From the NCBI GenBank assembly GCA_017416705.1, contig JAFQBG010000013.1:1-54612 (forward strand): a stretch of 54,612 nt of DNA. The letters run 5' to 3'. The stretch is from Bacteroidaceae bacterium. Lineage in GTDB: Bacteria; Bacteroidota; Bacteroidia; Bacteroidales; Bacteroidaceae. The translations under genes were made by a program, and so were the position numbers. Under the pieces are notes generated by a model that saw only the letters and a program-made list of their open reading frames with translations, had not been told where the DNA came from and did no database searches. Shown piece by piece: positions 23,044 through 32,131 of this stretch; position 1 is the first letter of the stretch, and the number at the start of each line of letters is the position of its first letter.

Positions 23044-24825
23044 ATGGCTGTTGATATTTCAAGAAGAGTAGATGCTCTTCGTGCATATATGGATGCGAAT
23101 GGTCTGGCTGCTTTCATAATAGTCAGCAGCGACCCGCACAGTAGCGAATATGTTGCCGACAAATGGAAAACCCGAGAATGGATATCGGGCTTCGACGGCT
23201 CGGCAGGTACGGCGGTAGTTACAAAAGAGCACGCCTTGCTGTGGACCGATTCCCGTTACTGGCTTGCTGCCGAGGAGTTATTTACGCAGTCGCAATTCCG
23301 GTTAATGAAAGACGGAGCCGCAGGCACCCCCTCGATAGCCGAGTGGCTATGTGAAAATCTTGCCGAAGGCGATGTCGTGGGTGTCGATGGCACAGTGTGC
23401 TCGCTGGCCGAGGTATCCGCTTGGGAAAGTCGTTTGTCGCTATGTGGAATAAGGCTCGATGTGTCAAGCGACCCATTCGATGAATTGTGGCGCGACAGGC
23501 CCTCCATGCCTATGGAACCGGCCATAGTATTGCCACTTGAATATGCCGGGGAGACGGCCTCTTCAAAGTTAGGCAGGCTGCGTCGTGAACTGGCGCAGCA
23601 GGGTGCATGCGGCATGCTGGTGACAATGCTCGACGAGGTGGCATGGCTCACCAATATTCGCGGAAACGATGTACAGTACAACCCGGTGGTTGTTTCGTAT
23701 CTGCTTGTGACAGCCGACACTGCAACGCTGTTTGTACAGGAACAGAAAATATCGGAACAAGTACAAGACTACCTTGTCGGGCAAGGCTACAAAACAGCCC
23801 CATACAGCGCTGTATGGGATGCTATTGCCACCTACGACAAAGAAAATATACTGTTACAACCCAACAGGTGCAATGCCGCCATCGTCAAAAAACTTAATAA
23901 CAACTGCAAACCCCTGTTCAGCGATTCGCCGGTTGCAGCCATGAAAGCAGTAAAAAACGATGTCGAAATAGAAGGCTTCAAAAAAGCTATGTTGTCCGAG
24001 GGCGTTGCAATGGTCAAACTATTGCATTGGCTTGAAAAAACAATGCCGCATGGTGGCATCACCGAACTCGATGTAGATAAAAAACTAACGGAACTACGCA
24101 GTGCCGATGATGAATTTCGCGGACTTAGTTTCAGCACAATAGCTGCATACGCAAGCAATGCGGCAATAGTACATTACGAGCCCACCGAGGCGACGAACAC
24201 TGCGCTCGAACAAAAAGGCATGTTGTTGCTTGACTGTGGCGGACAATATATGAGCGCAACAACCGATGTAACCCGTACTATACCGTTGGGTACTCTAAGC
24301 GTCGAGGAAAAAGAGGACTACACACGTGTGTTGAAAGGACATATCTCGTTGGCCATGGCAAAATTCCCAAAAGGGGCATGTGGCACGCAAATTGATGTTC
24401 TTGCACGTCAGTGGCTATGGCAGGCAGGCGAAAACTACCTGCATGGCACAGGCCATGGAGTGGGGCATTTCCTGAACGTACACGAAGGGCCGCACCAGAT
24501 ACGAATGAACAATGTTCCTGCGCCATTGTTACCCGGTATGACAGTCACAAACGAACCCGGGCTGTACAAAGCCGGAAGGCATGGAATACGTATCGAAAAT
24601 ACAATGCTTGTAGTGGCCGATGTGACAACGGAATTTGGCGATTTCTGCTCCATGATACCACTGACATTGTGTCCGATAGACAAACGTCCCATAATTCCCG
24701 AACTGCTTGGCGCAGAGGCAAAAAACTATCTCGACGACTACCATGCAAGGGTGTATGGATTATTATCGCCCTATTTCGAAGGAGAACAACTTGACTTTCT
24801 GAAAAAATTGTGCGCACCGTTGTAG
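23044..24825 (+). CDS. Aminopeptidase P (Xaa-Pro aminopeptidase, M24B)
   Basis: A 593-residue three-domain protein, typical length for this class: two creatinase-like N-terminal domains and a C-terminal pita-bread catalytic domain. Metal ligands are visible in LLLDCGGQYMSATTDVTRT (two Asp), GTGHGVGHFLNVHEGP (His), TNEPGLY (Glu) and GIRIENTM (Glu). It removes an N-terminal residue that precedes proline, using two divalent metal ions, in the cytoplasm. The downstream GDPD gene starts within its last 16 bp. Confidence 0.93.
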   Translation: MAVDISRRVDALRAYMDANGLAAFIIVSSDPHSSEYVADKWKTREWISGFDGSAGTAVVTKEHALLWTDSRYWLAAEELFTQSQFRLMKDGAAGTPSIAEWLCENLAEGDVVGVDGTVCSLAEVSAWESRLSLCGIRLDVSSDPFDELWRDRPSMPMEPAIVLPLEYAGETASSKLGRLRRELAQQGACGMLVTMLDEVAWLTNIRGNDVQYNPVVVSYLLVTADTATLFVQEQKISEQVQDYLVGQGYKTAPYSAVWDAIATYDKENILLQPNRCNAAIVKKLNNNCKPLFSDSPVAAMKAVKNDVEIEGFKKAMLSEGVAMVKLLHWLEKTMPHGGITELDVDKKLTELRSADDEFRGLSFSTIAAYASNAAIVHYEPTEATNTALEQKGMLLLDCGGQYMSATTDVTRTIPLGTLSVEEKEDYTRVLKGHISLAMAKFPKGACGTQIDVLARQWLWQAGENYLHGTGHGVGHFLNVHEGPHQIRMNNVPAPLLPGMTVTNEPGLYKAGRHGIRIENTMLVVADVTTEFGDFCSMIPLTLCPIDKRPIIPELLGAEAKNYLDDYHARVYGLLSPYFEGEQLDFLKKLCAPL

Positions 24826-25601
24826 TTACATACATAGCAGCAATACTTTCCATGCTGTGTCTGCTATCTTGCTCCCACGCCGACACCCTCATTCCCGAGC
24901 TTGAATATATAGCTCATGCCGGTGGTGCCGTCGATGGGCATGTATATACCAATTCCAAAGAGGCCATGGAGCAGGCTGCAACCGGCGGATATAAATATGT
25001 GGAGTTCGATTTTCTCATGACTGCCGACTCGGTATTGGTGGCTGCACACACTTGGGAGGATTTTAATGCCATGACCGGGCATAGCCATAAAAAAGACACA
25101 GTGCCCACATTGCAGGAATTTCTGACGCGTCGCATATATGGTAAGTACACCCCCCTGACAGCCAAGGATATAAACAATTTTTTTGTGACAAACAAAAATC
25201 TATACCTTGTAACAGACAAAATATCCGATGCCGATATTCTGGAACACTATTTTCCCGATATAAAAAACAGAATGGTTGTCGAGGCGTTCAGCTATTCGCA
25301 TTACGACGATTTGCTTAGCCGAGGGTATCACCGAGTGCTCTATTCGTGCATGGCGCAGGATTTGGCCGATGCGCTCGTCAAGCATCTGTTTCTACATTTT
25401 TTGTACAAAGGGGAGCGTATAGAATGGATTACATTGCACACAAGTGCTTTTGACAATGCTTTATTTAAAATTGTGGATTTCTTCGGTGGCTACAAGGCGG
25501 CGCTGTTCACCGTAAACGACACAGCCGACATACCCAAACGGTACAGGGAAAATATATATATGATATACACCGACACATTAAGGAACCGCTTGAACCCATA
25601 A
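24810..25601 (+). CDS. GDPD-like lipoprotein
   Basis: A 263-residue lipoprotein beginning with GTG at 24810, which overlaps the aminopeptidase gene by 16 bp; later ATG codons would truncate the signal peptide. The lipobox is LLSC. IAHAGGAVDGHVYTNSKEA, EFDFLMTADSVLVAAH give the His, Glu-x-Asp and second His of glycerophosphodiester phosphodiesterases. The C-terminal half is weakly conserved. It probably degrades phospholipid headgroups in the periplasm, or is a GDPD-fold relative with another substrate. A strong hairpin follows. Confidence 0.82.
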   Translation: MRTVVVTYIAAILSMLCLLSCSHADTLIPELEYIAHAGGAVDGHVYTNSKEAMEQAATGGYKYVEFDFLMTADSVLVAAHTWEDFNAMTGHSHKKDTVPTLQEFLTRRIYGKYTPLTAKDINNFFVTNKNLYLVTDKISDADILEHYFPDIKNRMVVEAFSYSHYDDLLSRGYHRVLYSCMAQDLADALVKHLFLHFLYKGERIEWITLHTSAFDNALFKIVDFFGGYKAALFTVNDTADIPKRYRENIYMIYTDTLRNRLNP

Positions 25602-25628
25602 AAACTATATTCCCGGCAGCGGAGAAAA

Positions 25629-25670
25629 TTTTTATCGCCGTATCAAATAGTATTGATACGGCGATAAAAA
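25629..25670. terminator. Bidirectional terminator between convergent genes
   Basis: A perfect 18-bp stem (25629-25646 with 25653-25670), loop ATAGTA, with T/A runs at both ends. It abuts the stop codon of the minus-strand outer-membrane protein gene. Confidence 0.85.
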
Positions 25671-26291
25671 TTAGAAAGCAAGACCAAGCCTGAAACCTAT
25701 ATTATTTAAATTACTCTGGTCGTAACTCATCAAATCGCATTTGTTAGTGGCAAAACTATAATATATGGCAAGATGAAATCCCACGCCATTGGCCCATGGA
25801 TAATAATTAAATCCAAGCTCGGGTGACATGAAAAATCCCCAATTATCCTTGTCGCTCATGAATATATAATAATAGTTGCTGAATTGTGCATAGCACATAC
25901 CCAATTTCATTGATATATATGGCTGGAAATCGGCCTCCTGAAAACGATATCGGGCAAGCAAACCAAACGGCAAAGTGAACATCTGGTGCTGTTGGTCGCT
26001 GTTCATCGACAGGGTTTCGTTTAGCTGTATGGTACGACGCGAGAAATATTTGTTGTTGGTGTGGAAACTGACGAATGCACCCAGCGCAACGTCGGGGTTA
26101 ATATAATAACCGCCCTCGAAGTTCATACCCCAACCGCTGGCAGTGTTCGAGAAATTGTTGCTCAGAGGAATATTAAACTGCCAATCGACATTGAAATAGC
26201 TGTTCAATGATAACTGTGCTTTGCTGACAGATGGCGTACATACTGCTGCAACGAGCATTATTGTACATATTATTTTTTTTATCGCTTTCAT
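25671..26291 (-). CDS. Outer-membrane beta-barrel protein
   Basis: A 206-residue protein with a signal peptide ending at SKAQ and alternating beta-strand sequence rich in aromatic residues (FNVDWQFNIPLS, GMNFEGGYYINPDVALGAFVSF), ending in IGFRLGLAF with a terminal Phe, the usual recognition signal for the BAM complex. It fits a small eight-stranded barrel. Substrate or partner is unknown. It lies 42 bp after the DUF4136 gene on the same strand. Confidence 0.75.
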   Translation of the reverse strand: MKAIKKIICTIMLVAAVCTPSVSKAQLSLNSYFNVDWQFNIPLSNNFSNTASGWGMNFEGGYYINPDVALGAFVSFHTNNKYFSRRTIQLNETLSMNSDQQHQMFTLPFGLLARYRFQEADFQPYISMKLGMCYAQFSNYYYIFMSDKDNWGFFMSPELGFNYYPWANGVGFHLAIYYSFATNKCDLMSYDQSNLNNIGFRLGLAF

Positions 26292-26333
26292 ATTCTATAA
26301 TTTATGTGGTTAAACATTGTGGCTGTCTGTTTT

Positions 26334-26963
26334 TTAGTTACCGGCTTTAATATACGGCGATTGGTCAAACGCCTGATTAATACCATTGAGTGTCCTGCTC
26401 AGACTAAGCGAATTGCCATTTAAAAGTCCGCAGATGTATGAGTTCCATATAACGGTGAGCTTGTCCTTTTCGATAGTCGAGGGCGTTGTGCTCACAAGTT
26501 CGGCTATAATGGAACCGGTACTGTAACTATACACAAAATTAAACGGATAGTACCATCCCCAACCGCCCCAATTCCAGTAGCCGGGGTAGCTGTTCCACCA
26601 TGCTCCCGAATCGTAGGCATTGAAATAATATGTATTGCTTATGTAGCTTATTTGCAATACCATGTCGGCACTTTCGTTGTTTGCAACAGCTGTGTAGCCA
26701 CGCTCTTCCAAGTGATTTGTATAGGCGTTGATGATGGTTTGCGAATTGTTGTTTTTCCAATATCCCGGTTTTGCTTGGTCGCTGATTATTAAAATGCTGT
26801 CTATGACATGGAAGGTCTCTATGCTGCCAAAATTGGTTCCTTTGTCGTAGTTGGTATATACCAAATAATCGTTGTCCAACTTGTCGGTGTCGGGGTCTTT
26901 TTCGCACGATGTGGTGCCAAGCAAACATAGTGCTACAAGGTTCAATAACAATAATTTTTTCAT
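26334..26963 (-). CDS. DUF4136 lipoprotein
   Basis: A 209-residue lipoprotein (lipobox GTTSC). LVYTNYDKGTNFGSIETFHV and ADMVLQISYISN, then a Tyr/Trp-rich stretch (WWNSYPGYWNWGGWGWYYP), match the DUF4136 family common in Bacteroidota. The family has no known function. It is the middle member of a likely three-gene group with the NlpE-like gene (62 bp) and the barrel protein (42 bp). Confidence 0.8.
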   Translation of the reverse strand: MKKLLLLNLVALCLLGTTSCEKDPDTDKLDNDYLVYTNYDKGTNFGSIETFHVIDSILIISDQAKPGYWKNNNSQTIINAYTNHLEERGYTAVANNESADMVLQISYISNTYYFNAYDSGAWWNSYPGYWNWGGWGWYYPFNFVYSYSTGSIIAELVSTTPSTIEKDKLTVIWNSYICGLLNGNSLSLSRTLNGINQAFDQSPYIKAGN

Positions 26964-27025
26964 GGCTTTCTGTTTTAGTGGTTAATAAATGAGAGCATAT
27001 AATCTGTAAATTATTCCTTGCTACC

Positions 27026-27529
27026 TTATTTAGAACTCTTTTTGTGTATGAGACGATGGGCCGGGTTCTGCGATATCGGCTGCATCTTGTTGTTTAGGCG
27101 TGTAAGAGAACTATCCCCGTTTACTTTGAAATTCATTTTGGGATTGTTATTGTCCGATATAAGTTCATATACAATGGCGGTGCTGTCGTTGGGGATACCT
27201 ATGAGTATGAATGCGCTGCCACTGTCGCTGTTGGTGACCGGTGATGAATTCTCGTCCAGATATGTGGTGTTTATGGTGTATGTCCCATCTTCGTTCAGGT
27301 TGACAGTTTGTATTGTCAGAACGGTGTTTCCCGCTTTTCCGTTTGTCAGGGGCATAAGTCCTTCGAATATGAAAGTTTGTTTGTCTCCTATTGTGGAATC
27401 GTTTATGAAGTAGATGCTGTCTGTTTCGCTCTCCATAACAATTCCTTGCTGATTTTCGTTACTGCATGAATTACATGCCGAGAATAAGAATGTTGCAGCT
27501 ACGGCTGCGAATAATACATTTTTTTTCAT
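27026..27529 (-). CDS. NlpE N-terminal-domain lipoprotein
   Basis: I choose the ATG at 27527-27529 (MKKNVLFAAVAATFLFSAC), which gives a proper lipoprotein signal peptide and 167 residues; a longer frame would add 12 residues before it. FEGLMPLTNGKAGNTVLTIQTVNLNEDGTY resembles the NlpE N-terminal domain, which in E. coli senses copper or surface stress. The lipidated Cys is followed by a second Cys (ACNSC). Family assignment is moderate. A strong hairpin separates it from the S41 gene upstream. Confidence 0.65.
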   Translation of the reverse strand: MKKNVLFAAVAATFLFSACNSCSNENQQGIVMESETDSIYFINDSTIGDKQTFIFEGLMPLTNGKAGNTVLTIQTVNLNEDGTYTINTTYLDENSSPVTNSDSGSAFILIGIPNDSTAIVYELISDNNNPKMNFKVNGDSSLTRLNNKMQPISQNPAHRLIHKKSSK

Positions 27530-27624
27530 TTCACTTGTTTTTATGGTTATTTTGTAAAATAACACATTCGCGTGTGTGTGAGTTCTAAATGAAAATTTAA
27601 GAAATGAAAAAAAATATTATAAAA

Positions 27625-27664
27625 CAATTAAGTCCGCCCCAAGCGTGTGGGGCGGACTTAATTG
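27625..27664. terminator. Terminator between the S41 and NlpE-like genes
   Basis: A perfect 17-bp GC-rich stem (27625-27641 with 27648-27664) with loop AGCGTG lies 24 bp past the S41 gene. Confidence 0.85.
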
Positions 27665-27688
27665 TATGATGGCACATTCTTGTGTATT

Positions 27689-28996
27689 CTATTTTGTTAT
27701 GCTTTTCCCTTTTCGTATATGTTTATCTGTTTGCGGCGCTATGGCGTCTGTTTCATTTGGCAGGTAGGGGAGTGTGCCGTTTACTATAAGGTAGAATGTG
27801 TTGTATAACAAATATTCTTGCTCCTCGCCCAATTCATATAGTCGGTGGAACTGTGACAATTCATTAACAGTGTAGTTGGCATGTTGTCCGTACGGCGATA
27901 GCAGGTTGCCATCGGCAGTGTGCAATTCCCCTACTGCGGGGCTTATTGTGAAATTATATGGCGATGTGTATGTTTGGGTGTAGATATTGTCGCCTGCACT
28001 GTTCTCGCCTACAATAAGCACTTTGTCGCGTCCCAATGTCTGTTGCAACGAGGCTGCAAAGGCTTCGGCTGTGCCGCGTGTTGCCGCTGTTGTGAGTATA
28101 TATATCATGCCTGTTTCGAACGGTGTTACGCTCGAATAGCTGTATGTTATGTTTTTGTCGCTGTTGTCGCTGTTGTGTACAATACGGCAGAATGTGTCGC
28201 CTTGCATGGCGGCAGGGACAAAATGGCTTGCTATGCGGGCTGCCTCTTGTGCCGAGCCCCCGCTGTTGTAGCGCAGGTCCAGAATGAGGTCGGTTACGCC
28301 TTGGCCGGCAAACTGCGATAATACATTGGCTATGTCGTTGCTTTGTGCTTGGGGTGTAAACCTATTATATACAATGTAACCTACTTTGTGGTTGCGCACA
28401 TTGTATATGGAGTCCAAATACAAAGGAGGGTTCTCTGTTGCAGTGGCCGACTCCATGCTGAGCGTGTCATTGGCGCTCCAAATATATTCCATGCTTTCGG
28501 TGTCCAATTCTATTTGCCATGTAACCAGTTTGGTGGCGTTTCCTCGTTCTAAATAACCGGCGTTGCCCGAGGTTACATTGTGACTGCCAACCTTGGAAAT
28601 CCATGTGCCGCGTTTCACGCCGGCACGTTCGGCCGGCGATTTGGGCTCGACAAACAAAACAAGAGCATAGCTTTTGTTTGTGCTTGTTCCAAGCGGGTCG
28701 CGTATTATGGCAAAACTCATTCCATAACTTGTGGCGGCGGCAGAGTCGGTCATGTACGAACTGTTGTCGCCTTTGTATAACAGGTTGTAGAAGAAATTGG
28801 AACTGCTGCCGAAGAAATCCTTGCGTTTTGGCATGGTTATTGAGTCGTTCCACAGATAGTCGCTTTGCATTTGCGATAATATCCATTGGTTTTCTTCGGT
28901 TTTTTCCAGATATTCGTGTGTCCTGTCCTCGCCGCAACTCGTCAGAATGGCGGCAAGGAGTATCGTGGGGAATATATATTTGTTGAGTCTCATCAT
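27689..28996 (-). CDS. S41-family lipoprotein lacking the catalytic Ser and Lys (pseudo-protease)
   Basis: A 435-residue lipoprotein (lipobox ILTSC). A PDZ-like region lies at about 85-150 (VEPKSPAERAGVKRGTWISKVG), then a C-terminal-processing-protease core with LILDLRYNSGGSAQEA at about 237-252. Family members have TRSASE here, with the nucleophile Ser three residues before the Glu; this protein reads TRGTAE, with Gly308 (GGC) in that place. The Lys expected in the YGKN motif is Asp336 (SAGDN). The reading frame is intact. I infer a non-catalytic homologue, perhaps a binding protein. It follows the M3 peptidase by 9 bp. Confidence 0.8.
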   Translation of the reverse strand: MMRLNKYIFPTILLAAILTSCGEDRTHEYLEKTEENQWILSQMQSDYLWNDSITMPKRKDFFGSSSNFFYNLLYKGDNSSYMTDSAAATSYGMSFAIIRDPLGTSTNKSYALVLFVEPKSPAERAGVKRGTWISKVGSHNVTSGNAGYLERGNATKLVTWQIELDTESMEYIWSANDTLSMESATATENPPLYLDSIYNVRNHKVGYIVYNRFTPQAQSNDIANVLSQFAGQGVTDLILDLRYNSGGSAQEAARIASHFVPAAMQGDTFCRIVHNSDNSDKNITYSYSSVTPFETGMIYILTTAATRGTAEAFAASLQQTLGRDKVLIVGENSAGDNIYTQTYTSPYNFTISPAVGELHTADGNLLSPYGQHANYTVNELSQFHRLYELGEEQEYLLYNTFYLIVNGTLPYLPNETDAIAPQTDKHIRKGKSITK

Positions 28997-29005
28997 ACCG
29001 GTTTT

Positions 29006-31111
29006 TTATTCTGCTATAAGGCCGCGTGCGCGTAACAGGGCTGCCGGGTTGGGCTCGGCTCCGCGGAATTTTATGTATTCACGCATGGGGTCCTTGCTGC
29101 CACCCATTTCCAAAAGCCCTTTGAACGATTTTGCGGTCTCGGGGTCGAACAAACCACGCTCTTGGAACAATTCAAATGCGTCGCAGTCGAGTACTTCTGC
29201 CCATAGGTATGCGTAGTATCCTACGGCATATCCTCCACTGAATACGTGTGCGAAATTGGTGCTGCGGTAGCGGTATTCAATCTCGGGGATGAACCCTATC
29301 TGTGCGCGTAGTTCTTGTTCGTAGTTGTTGCAATCGAAATTGGTGTAGTCGTCTATGGTGTGCATTTTCAGGTCGAGGATGGCTGCTGCTACAAGCTCGC
29401 TTGTCTCAAATCCTGAATTAAAATGCGAACTGCGTTGCATTTTCTCTATTAGTGAGTCGGGGATTACCTCGCCTGTTTGGTAGTGTTTTGCGTAGGTGCG
29501 CATTACCTCGGGGGCTATGGCCCATTTTTCGTTCACCTGTGAGAATAGTTCCACAAAATCGTGTTTCACATTGGTGCCGCTCACTGTGGGGTAGTGTGTC
29601 TGTGTGAGCATGCCATGCAGGCCATGACCGAACTCGTGGAACAGTGTGCGTGTCTCGTCAATGTTCAGCAACGCGGGGGTGTCGCCTGTGGGGGGTGTGA
29701 AATTGCATACGTTTACAACCATGGGGCGTATATTCTTGCCACATATATTCATCTGATTGACGAAATTAGTCATCCATGCTCCGCTGCGTTTCGAGGGGCG
29801 TGGGAAAAAGTCGGTGTAGAACACTGCAAGATGTTCGTCGTTGCTGTCTGTTACTTGGAATGTACGCACGCCATCGTAGTAGGTGGGGATGTCGTGACGT
29901 TCTGTGAATTTTACTCCATACAGACGCTCGGCGCAGTCGAAGGCTCCATTCAGAACATTTTCGAGTTGGAAATAGGGCTTGATGTCGGCGTCGTTCAGGG
30001 CATATTTCTCTTTACGTAATTTTTCGGTGTAGTAGAACCAATCCCATCCTTGCAGTTTGAAATTTCCATTCTCCTTGTCGATGATGGCTTGCAGGTTGGC
30101 GGCCTCTTCCTTGGCACGTTGTATTGCCGGTTGCCAAATGCTCATCAACAACTGCTCGGCTGCTTGGGGTGTCTTTGCCATTTTTTCGTCAAGGGCAAAT
30201 GCAGCATAGTTGCTGAATCCCAATAGCTTGGCTTTTTGCTGGCGTAGTTGTAGTATGCGTTTGATGACATCCTTGTTGTTGTGCTTGTTGTCGTTGTTGC
30301 CACGATTGTAGTAGGCTTTGTATATTTGCTCGCGCAAATTGCGGTTGTCGGCGTATTGCAGGAATGGTATGCAGCTGGGCTTGTCGAGCGTGAACAACCA
30401 ACCCTCGTGTCCTTCGGCTTTTGCCTGTTCGGCTGCTGCATCGCGAACGCCTTGGGGCAGTCCGCTAAGGTCTTTTTCGTCGGTTATCAGCAGTGTGAAT
30501 TCTTTGCTGTCGGCAAGCAGGTTGTTGCCAAATTCTATGGATGCAAGGCTCAACTGTGTGTTTATATCGAGCAATGTCGCTTTGTCGGCATCGTTCAATA
30601 GGGCTCCTCCGCGAACAAAACGGTTGTAATACTCTTCAAGAACAATGCTTTGCTCCTCGTTCAAGTTCAGCGACTCCTTTGCATCGTAAATTTTGCGTAT
30701 GCGTGCAAAAAGCGAGTCGTTCATGAATATGTAACCGCTTAGCTCGGTGAGCAGGGGGGTGACAGCGTTTTCTATTTCTGTCATCTGCGGGGTGTTATTG
30801 CTCTCGTTCAAATTGAAGAATATGGATGATACCTTCTCCAATGTGGCACCGCTCACCTCCAATGCCTCTATTGTGTTCTGATATGTAGGTTCTTCGCTGT
30901 TTTCGATTATTCTTTTTATGTCGGCACGCTTCTCGTCGATACCTATTTTGAATACCTCGGTGTAGTCGGCAGTGTTGTACAGGTTGAATTCCGGTGCACC
31001 GAATGGGGCTTTACTTTCGTTAAGGATTGCATATTTTTGTTCTCCTCCTCCGCATGATAAATTTGCTATCATAGTTGCTGTTGATAATAGAATGGTAAAA
31101 ATTTTCTTCAT
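29006..31111 (-). CDS. M3-family metallopeptidase lipoprotein (Dcp/oligopeptidase A-like)
   Basis: I choose the ATG at 31109-31111 (MKKIFTILLSTATMIANLSC), giving a lipoprotein signal and 701 residues; an upstream in-frame ATG at 31189 would add an unlikely basic leader. The zinc motif HEFGH is at 492-496, with downstream Glu in the M3 pattern. M3 enzymes degrade small peptides or remove C-terminal dipeptides. Lipidation puts it on the envelope, probably the periplasmic face, consistent with nutrient or signal-peptide turnover. Paired with the S41 pseudo-protease (9-bp gap). Confidence 0.9.
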   Translation of the reverse strand: MKKIFTILLSTATMIANLSCGGGEQKYAILNESKAPFGAPEFNLYNTADYTEVFKIGIDEKRADIKRIIENSEEPTYQNTIEALEVSGATLEKVSSIFFNLNESNNTPQMTEIENAVTPLLTELSGYIFMNDSLFARIRKIYDAKESLNLNEEQSIVLEEYYNRFVRGGALLNDADKATLLDINTQLSLASIEFGNNLLADSKEFTLLITDEKDLSGLPQGVRDAAAEQAKAEGHEGWLFTLDKPSCIPFLQYADNRNLREQIYKAYYNRGNNDNKHNNKDVIKRILQLRQQKAKLLGFSNYAAFALDEKMAKTPQAAEQLLMSIWQPAIQRAKEEAANLQAIIDKENGNFKLQGWDWFYYTEKLRKEKYALNDADIKPYFQLENVLNGAFDCAERLYGVKFTERHDIPTYYDGVRTFQVTDSNDEHLAVFYTDFFPRPSKRSGAWMTNFVNQMNICGKNIRPMVVNVCNFTPPTGDTPALLNIDETRTLFHEFGHGLHGMLTQTHYPTVSGTNVKHDFVELFSQVNEKWAIAPEVMRTYAKHYQTGEVIPDSLIEKMQRSSHFNSGFETSELVAAAILDLKMHTIDDYTNFDCNNYEQELRAQIGFIPEIEYRYRSTNFAHVFSGGYAVGYYAYLWAEVLDCDAFELFQERGLFDPETAKSFKGLLEMGGSKDPMREYIKFRGAEPNPAALLRARGLIAE

Positions 31112-31209
31112 AATTATAATTGTGTTTTTTATTTTTTGTTTGTGTTTTCTATGTGCGTGCGTGGAACTGTTTTTTGTTTCGCATTGCACCCTGTTTTTGT
31201 GACTTACCG

Positions 31210-31217
31210 CAAAAATA
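31210..31217 (-). promoter_or_regulatory. -7 promoter element for the M3-S41 unit
   Basis: TATTTTTG on the minus strand, about 100 bp upstream of the M3 start; no -33 at standard spacing. Confidence 0.35.
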
Positions 31218-31417
31218 CAAAGAACTATTTATTTATTAATTATATAATAACTTTTTTTAATATAAATATTCCTTTAATATCTGTTTGCATCCTTTGGAAA
31301 CGGTATTGCAAGGAGCAAAAAGGGGGTGGGTGTGTTTTTTATCGTCTGTTTGGGAATTTGTGCAATATGCTTGTTAAAAAATGGCGCGTTTGTATTTATC
31401 ACACCGTTTTTTTATAG

Positions 31418-31425
31418 TAAATTTG
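31418..31425 (+). promoter_or_regulatory. -7 promoter element for yhhQ and the radical SAM gene
   Basis: TAAATTTG matches TAnnTTTG and is 20 bp from the start codon, which implies a very short leader. A -33 TTTG (31389-31392) is 25 bp away, longer than usual. Confidence 0.45.
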
Positions 31426-31444
31426 CGCAAAAATTTATAAAATC

Positions 31445-32131
31445 ATGCACAAGGTATCGGAAAACCCTTTAAAAAACCGAGCAAGCAGCGATAGGCTGCT
31501 TATCGTTGTTACAGCCCTTTTTGTGACACTGTATTTGGTGTCCAACATAATGGCAGTCAAGGTCATAGGCTTTCTAAATATGTTTTTTTTCGACGCAGGA
31601 ACCATTACGTTCCCGTTTGCCTATATGCTGGGTGATGTGCTCACCGAGGTATGGGGCTACAAAACTGCTCGTCGAGTAATATGGATTACGTTTTTTTGTA
31701 ATCTGCTGCTGGTGCTTTGTACCCAGATTGGGGTGTGGCTGCCATCGCCGAATTATCTCGACGAGACCGCTTTGGCCTATAACGCTGTGTTTAATTATGT
31801 CCCTCGCATAGTCATAGCCTCGTTGGTGGGTTTCTTGCTTGGTGAACTATGCAACGCGTGGCTCATGGAACGTATAAAAAAACTTACTCGCGGCCGACGT
31901 TTATGGGTGCGTACCATAGGCAGTTCGGTTGTGGCATATTTGTTCGACACGCTCCCTTTTGTGCTCATTGCTTTTGCCGGTGTGGTTGCTCCTGTGGATC
32001 TGCTGAAAATGATACTCTTGCAGTATTGTATGAAGCTTGGAATAGAGGTCCTCTTCGGTACTCCCATGGCCTATGCCGTTATAATATGGTTGAAAAAACA
32101 AATATTCTTTAAAAACGGCTGCAATGGATAG
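31445..32131 (+). CDS. yhhQ: Queuosine precursor transporter (YhhQ/VUT family)
   Basis: A 228-residue membrane protein with six or seven hydrophobic segments. YLVSNIMAVKVI, FPFAYMLGDVLTEVWGYKTARRVIW and WVRTIGSSVVAYLFDTLPFVLIAF are the VUT/YhhQ signatures, including the conserved acidic D-x-x-T-E. The E. coli member takes up preQ0 and preQ1; others import queuine or queuosine. Its last 8 bp overlap a radical SAM gene, and tgt lies elsewhere in this window, both consistent with queuosine salvage. The imported form is not decided by sequence. Confidence 0.88.
   Translation: MHKVSENPLKNRASSDRLLIVVTALFVTLYLVSNIMAVKVIGFLNMFFFDAGTITFPFAYMLGDVLTEVWGYKTARRVIWITFFCNLLLVLCTQIGVWLPSPNYLDETALAYNAVFNYVPRIVIASLVGFLLGELCNAWLMERIKKLTRGRRLWVRTIGSSVVAYLFDTLPFVLIAFAGVVAPVDLLKMILLQYCMKLGIEVLFGTPMAYAVIIWLKKQIFFKNGCNG

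Larger units (their letters stand above)
31112..31444. other. Divergent region upstream of the M3 peptidase and yhhQ genes
   Basis: A 333-bp AT-rich gap between divergent genes. It holds a minus-strand -7 element (TATTTTTG, 31217-31210) and a plus-strand -7 element (TAAATTTG, 31418-31425), neither with a clear -33 partner. No gene or repeat is visible. Confidence 0.5.
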
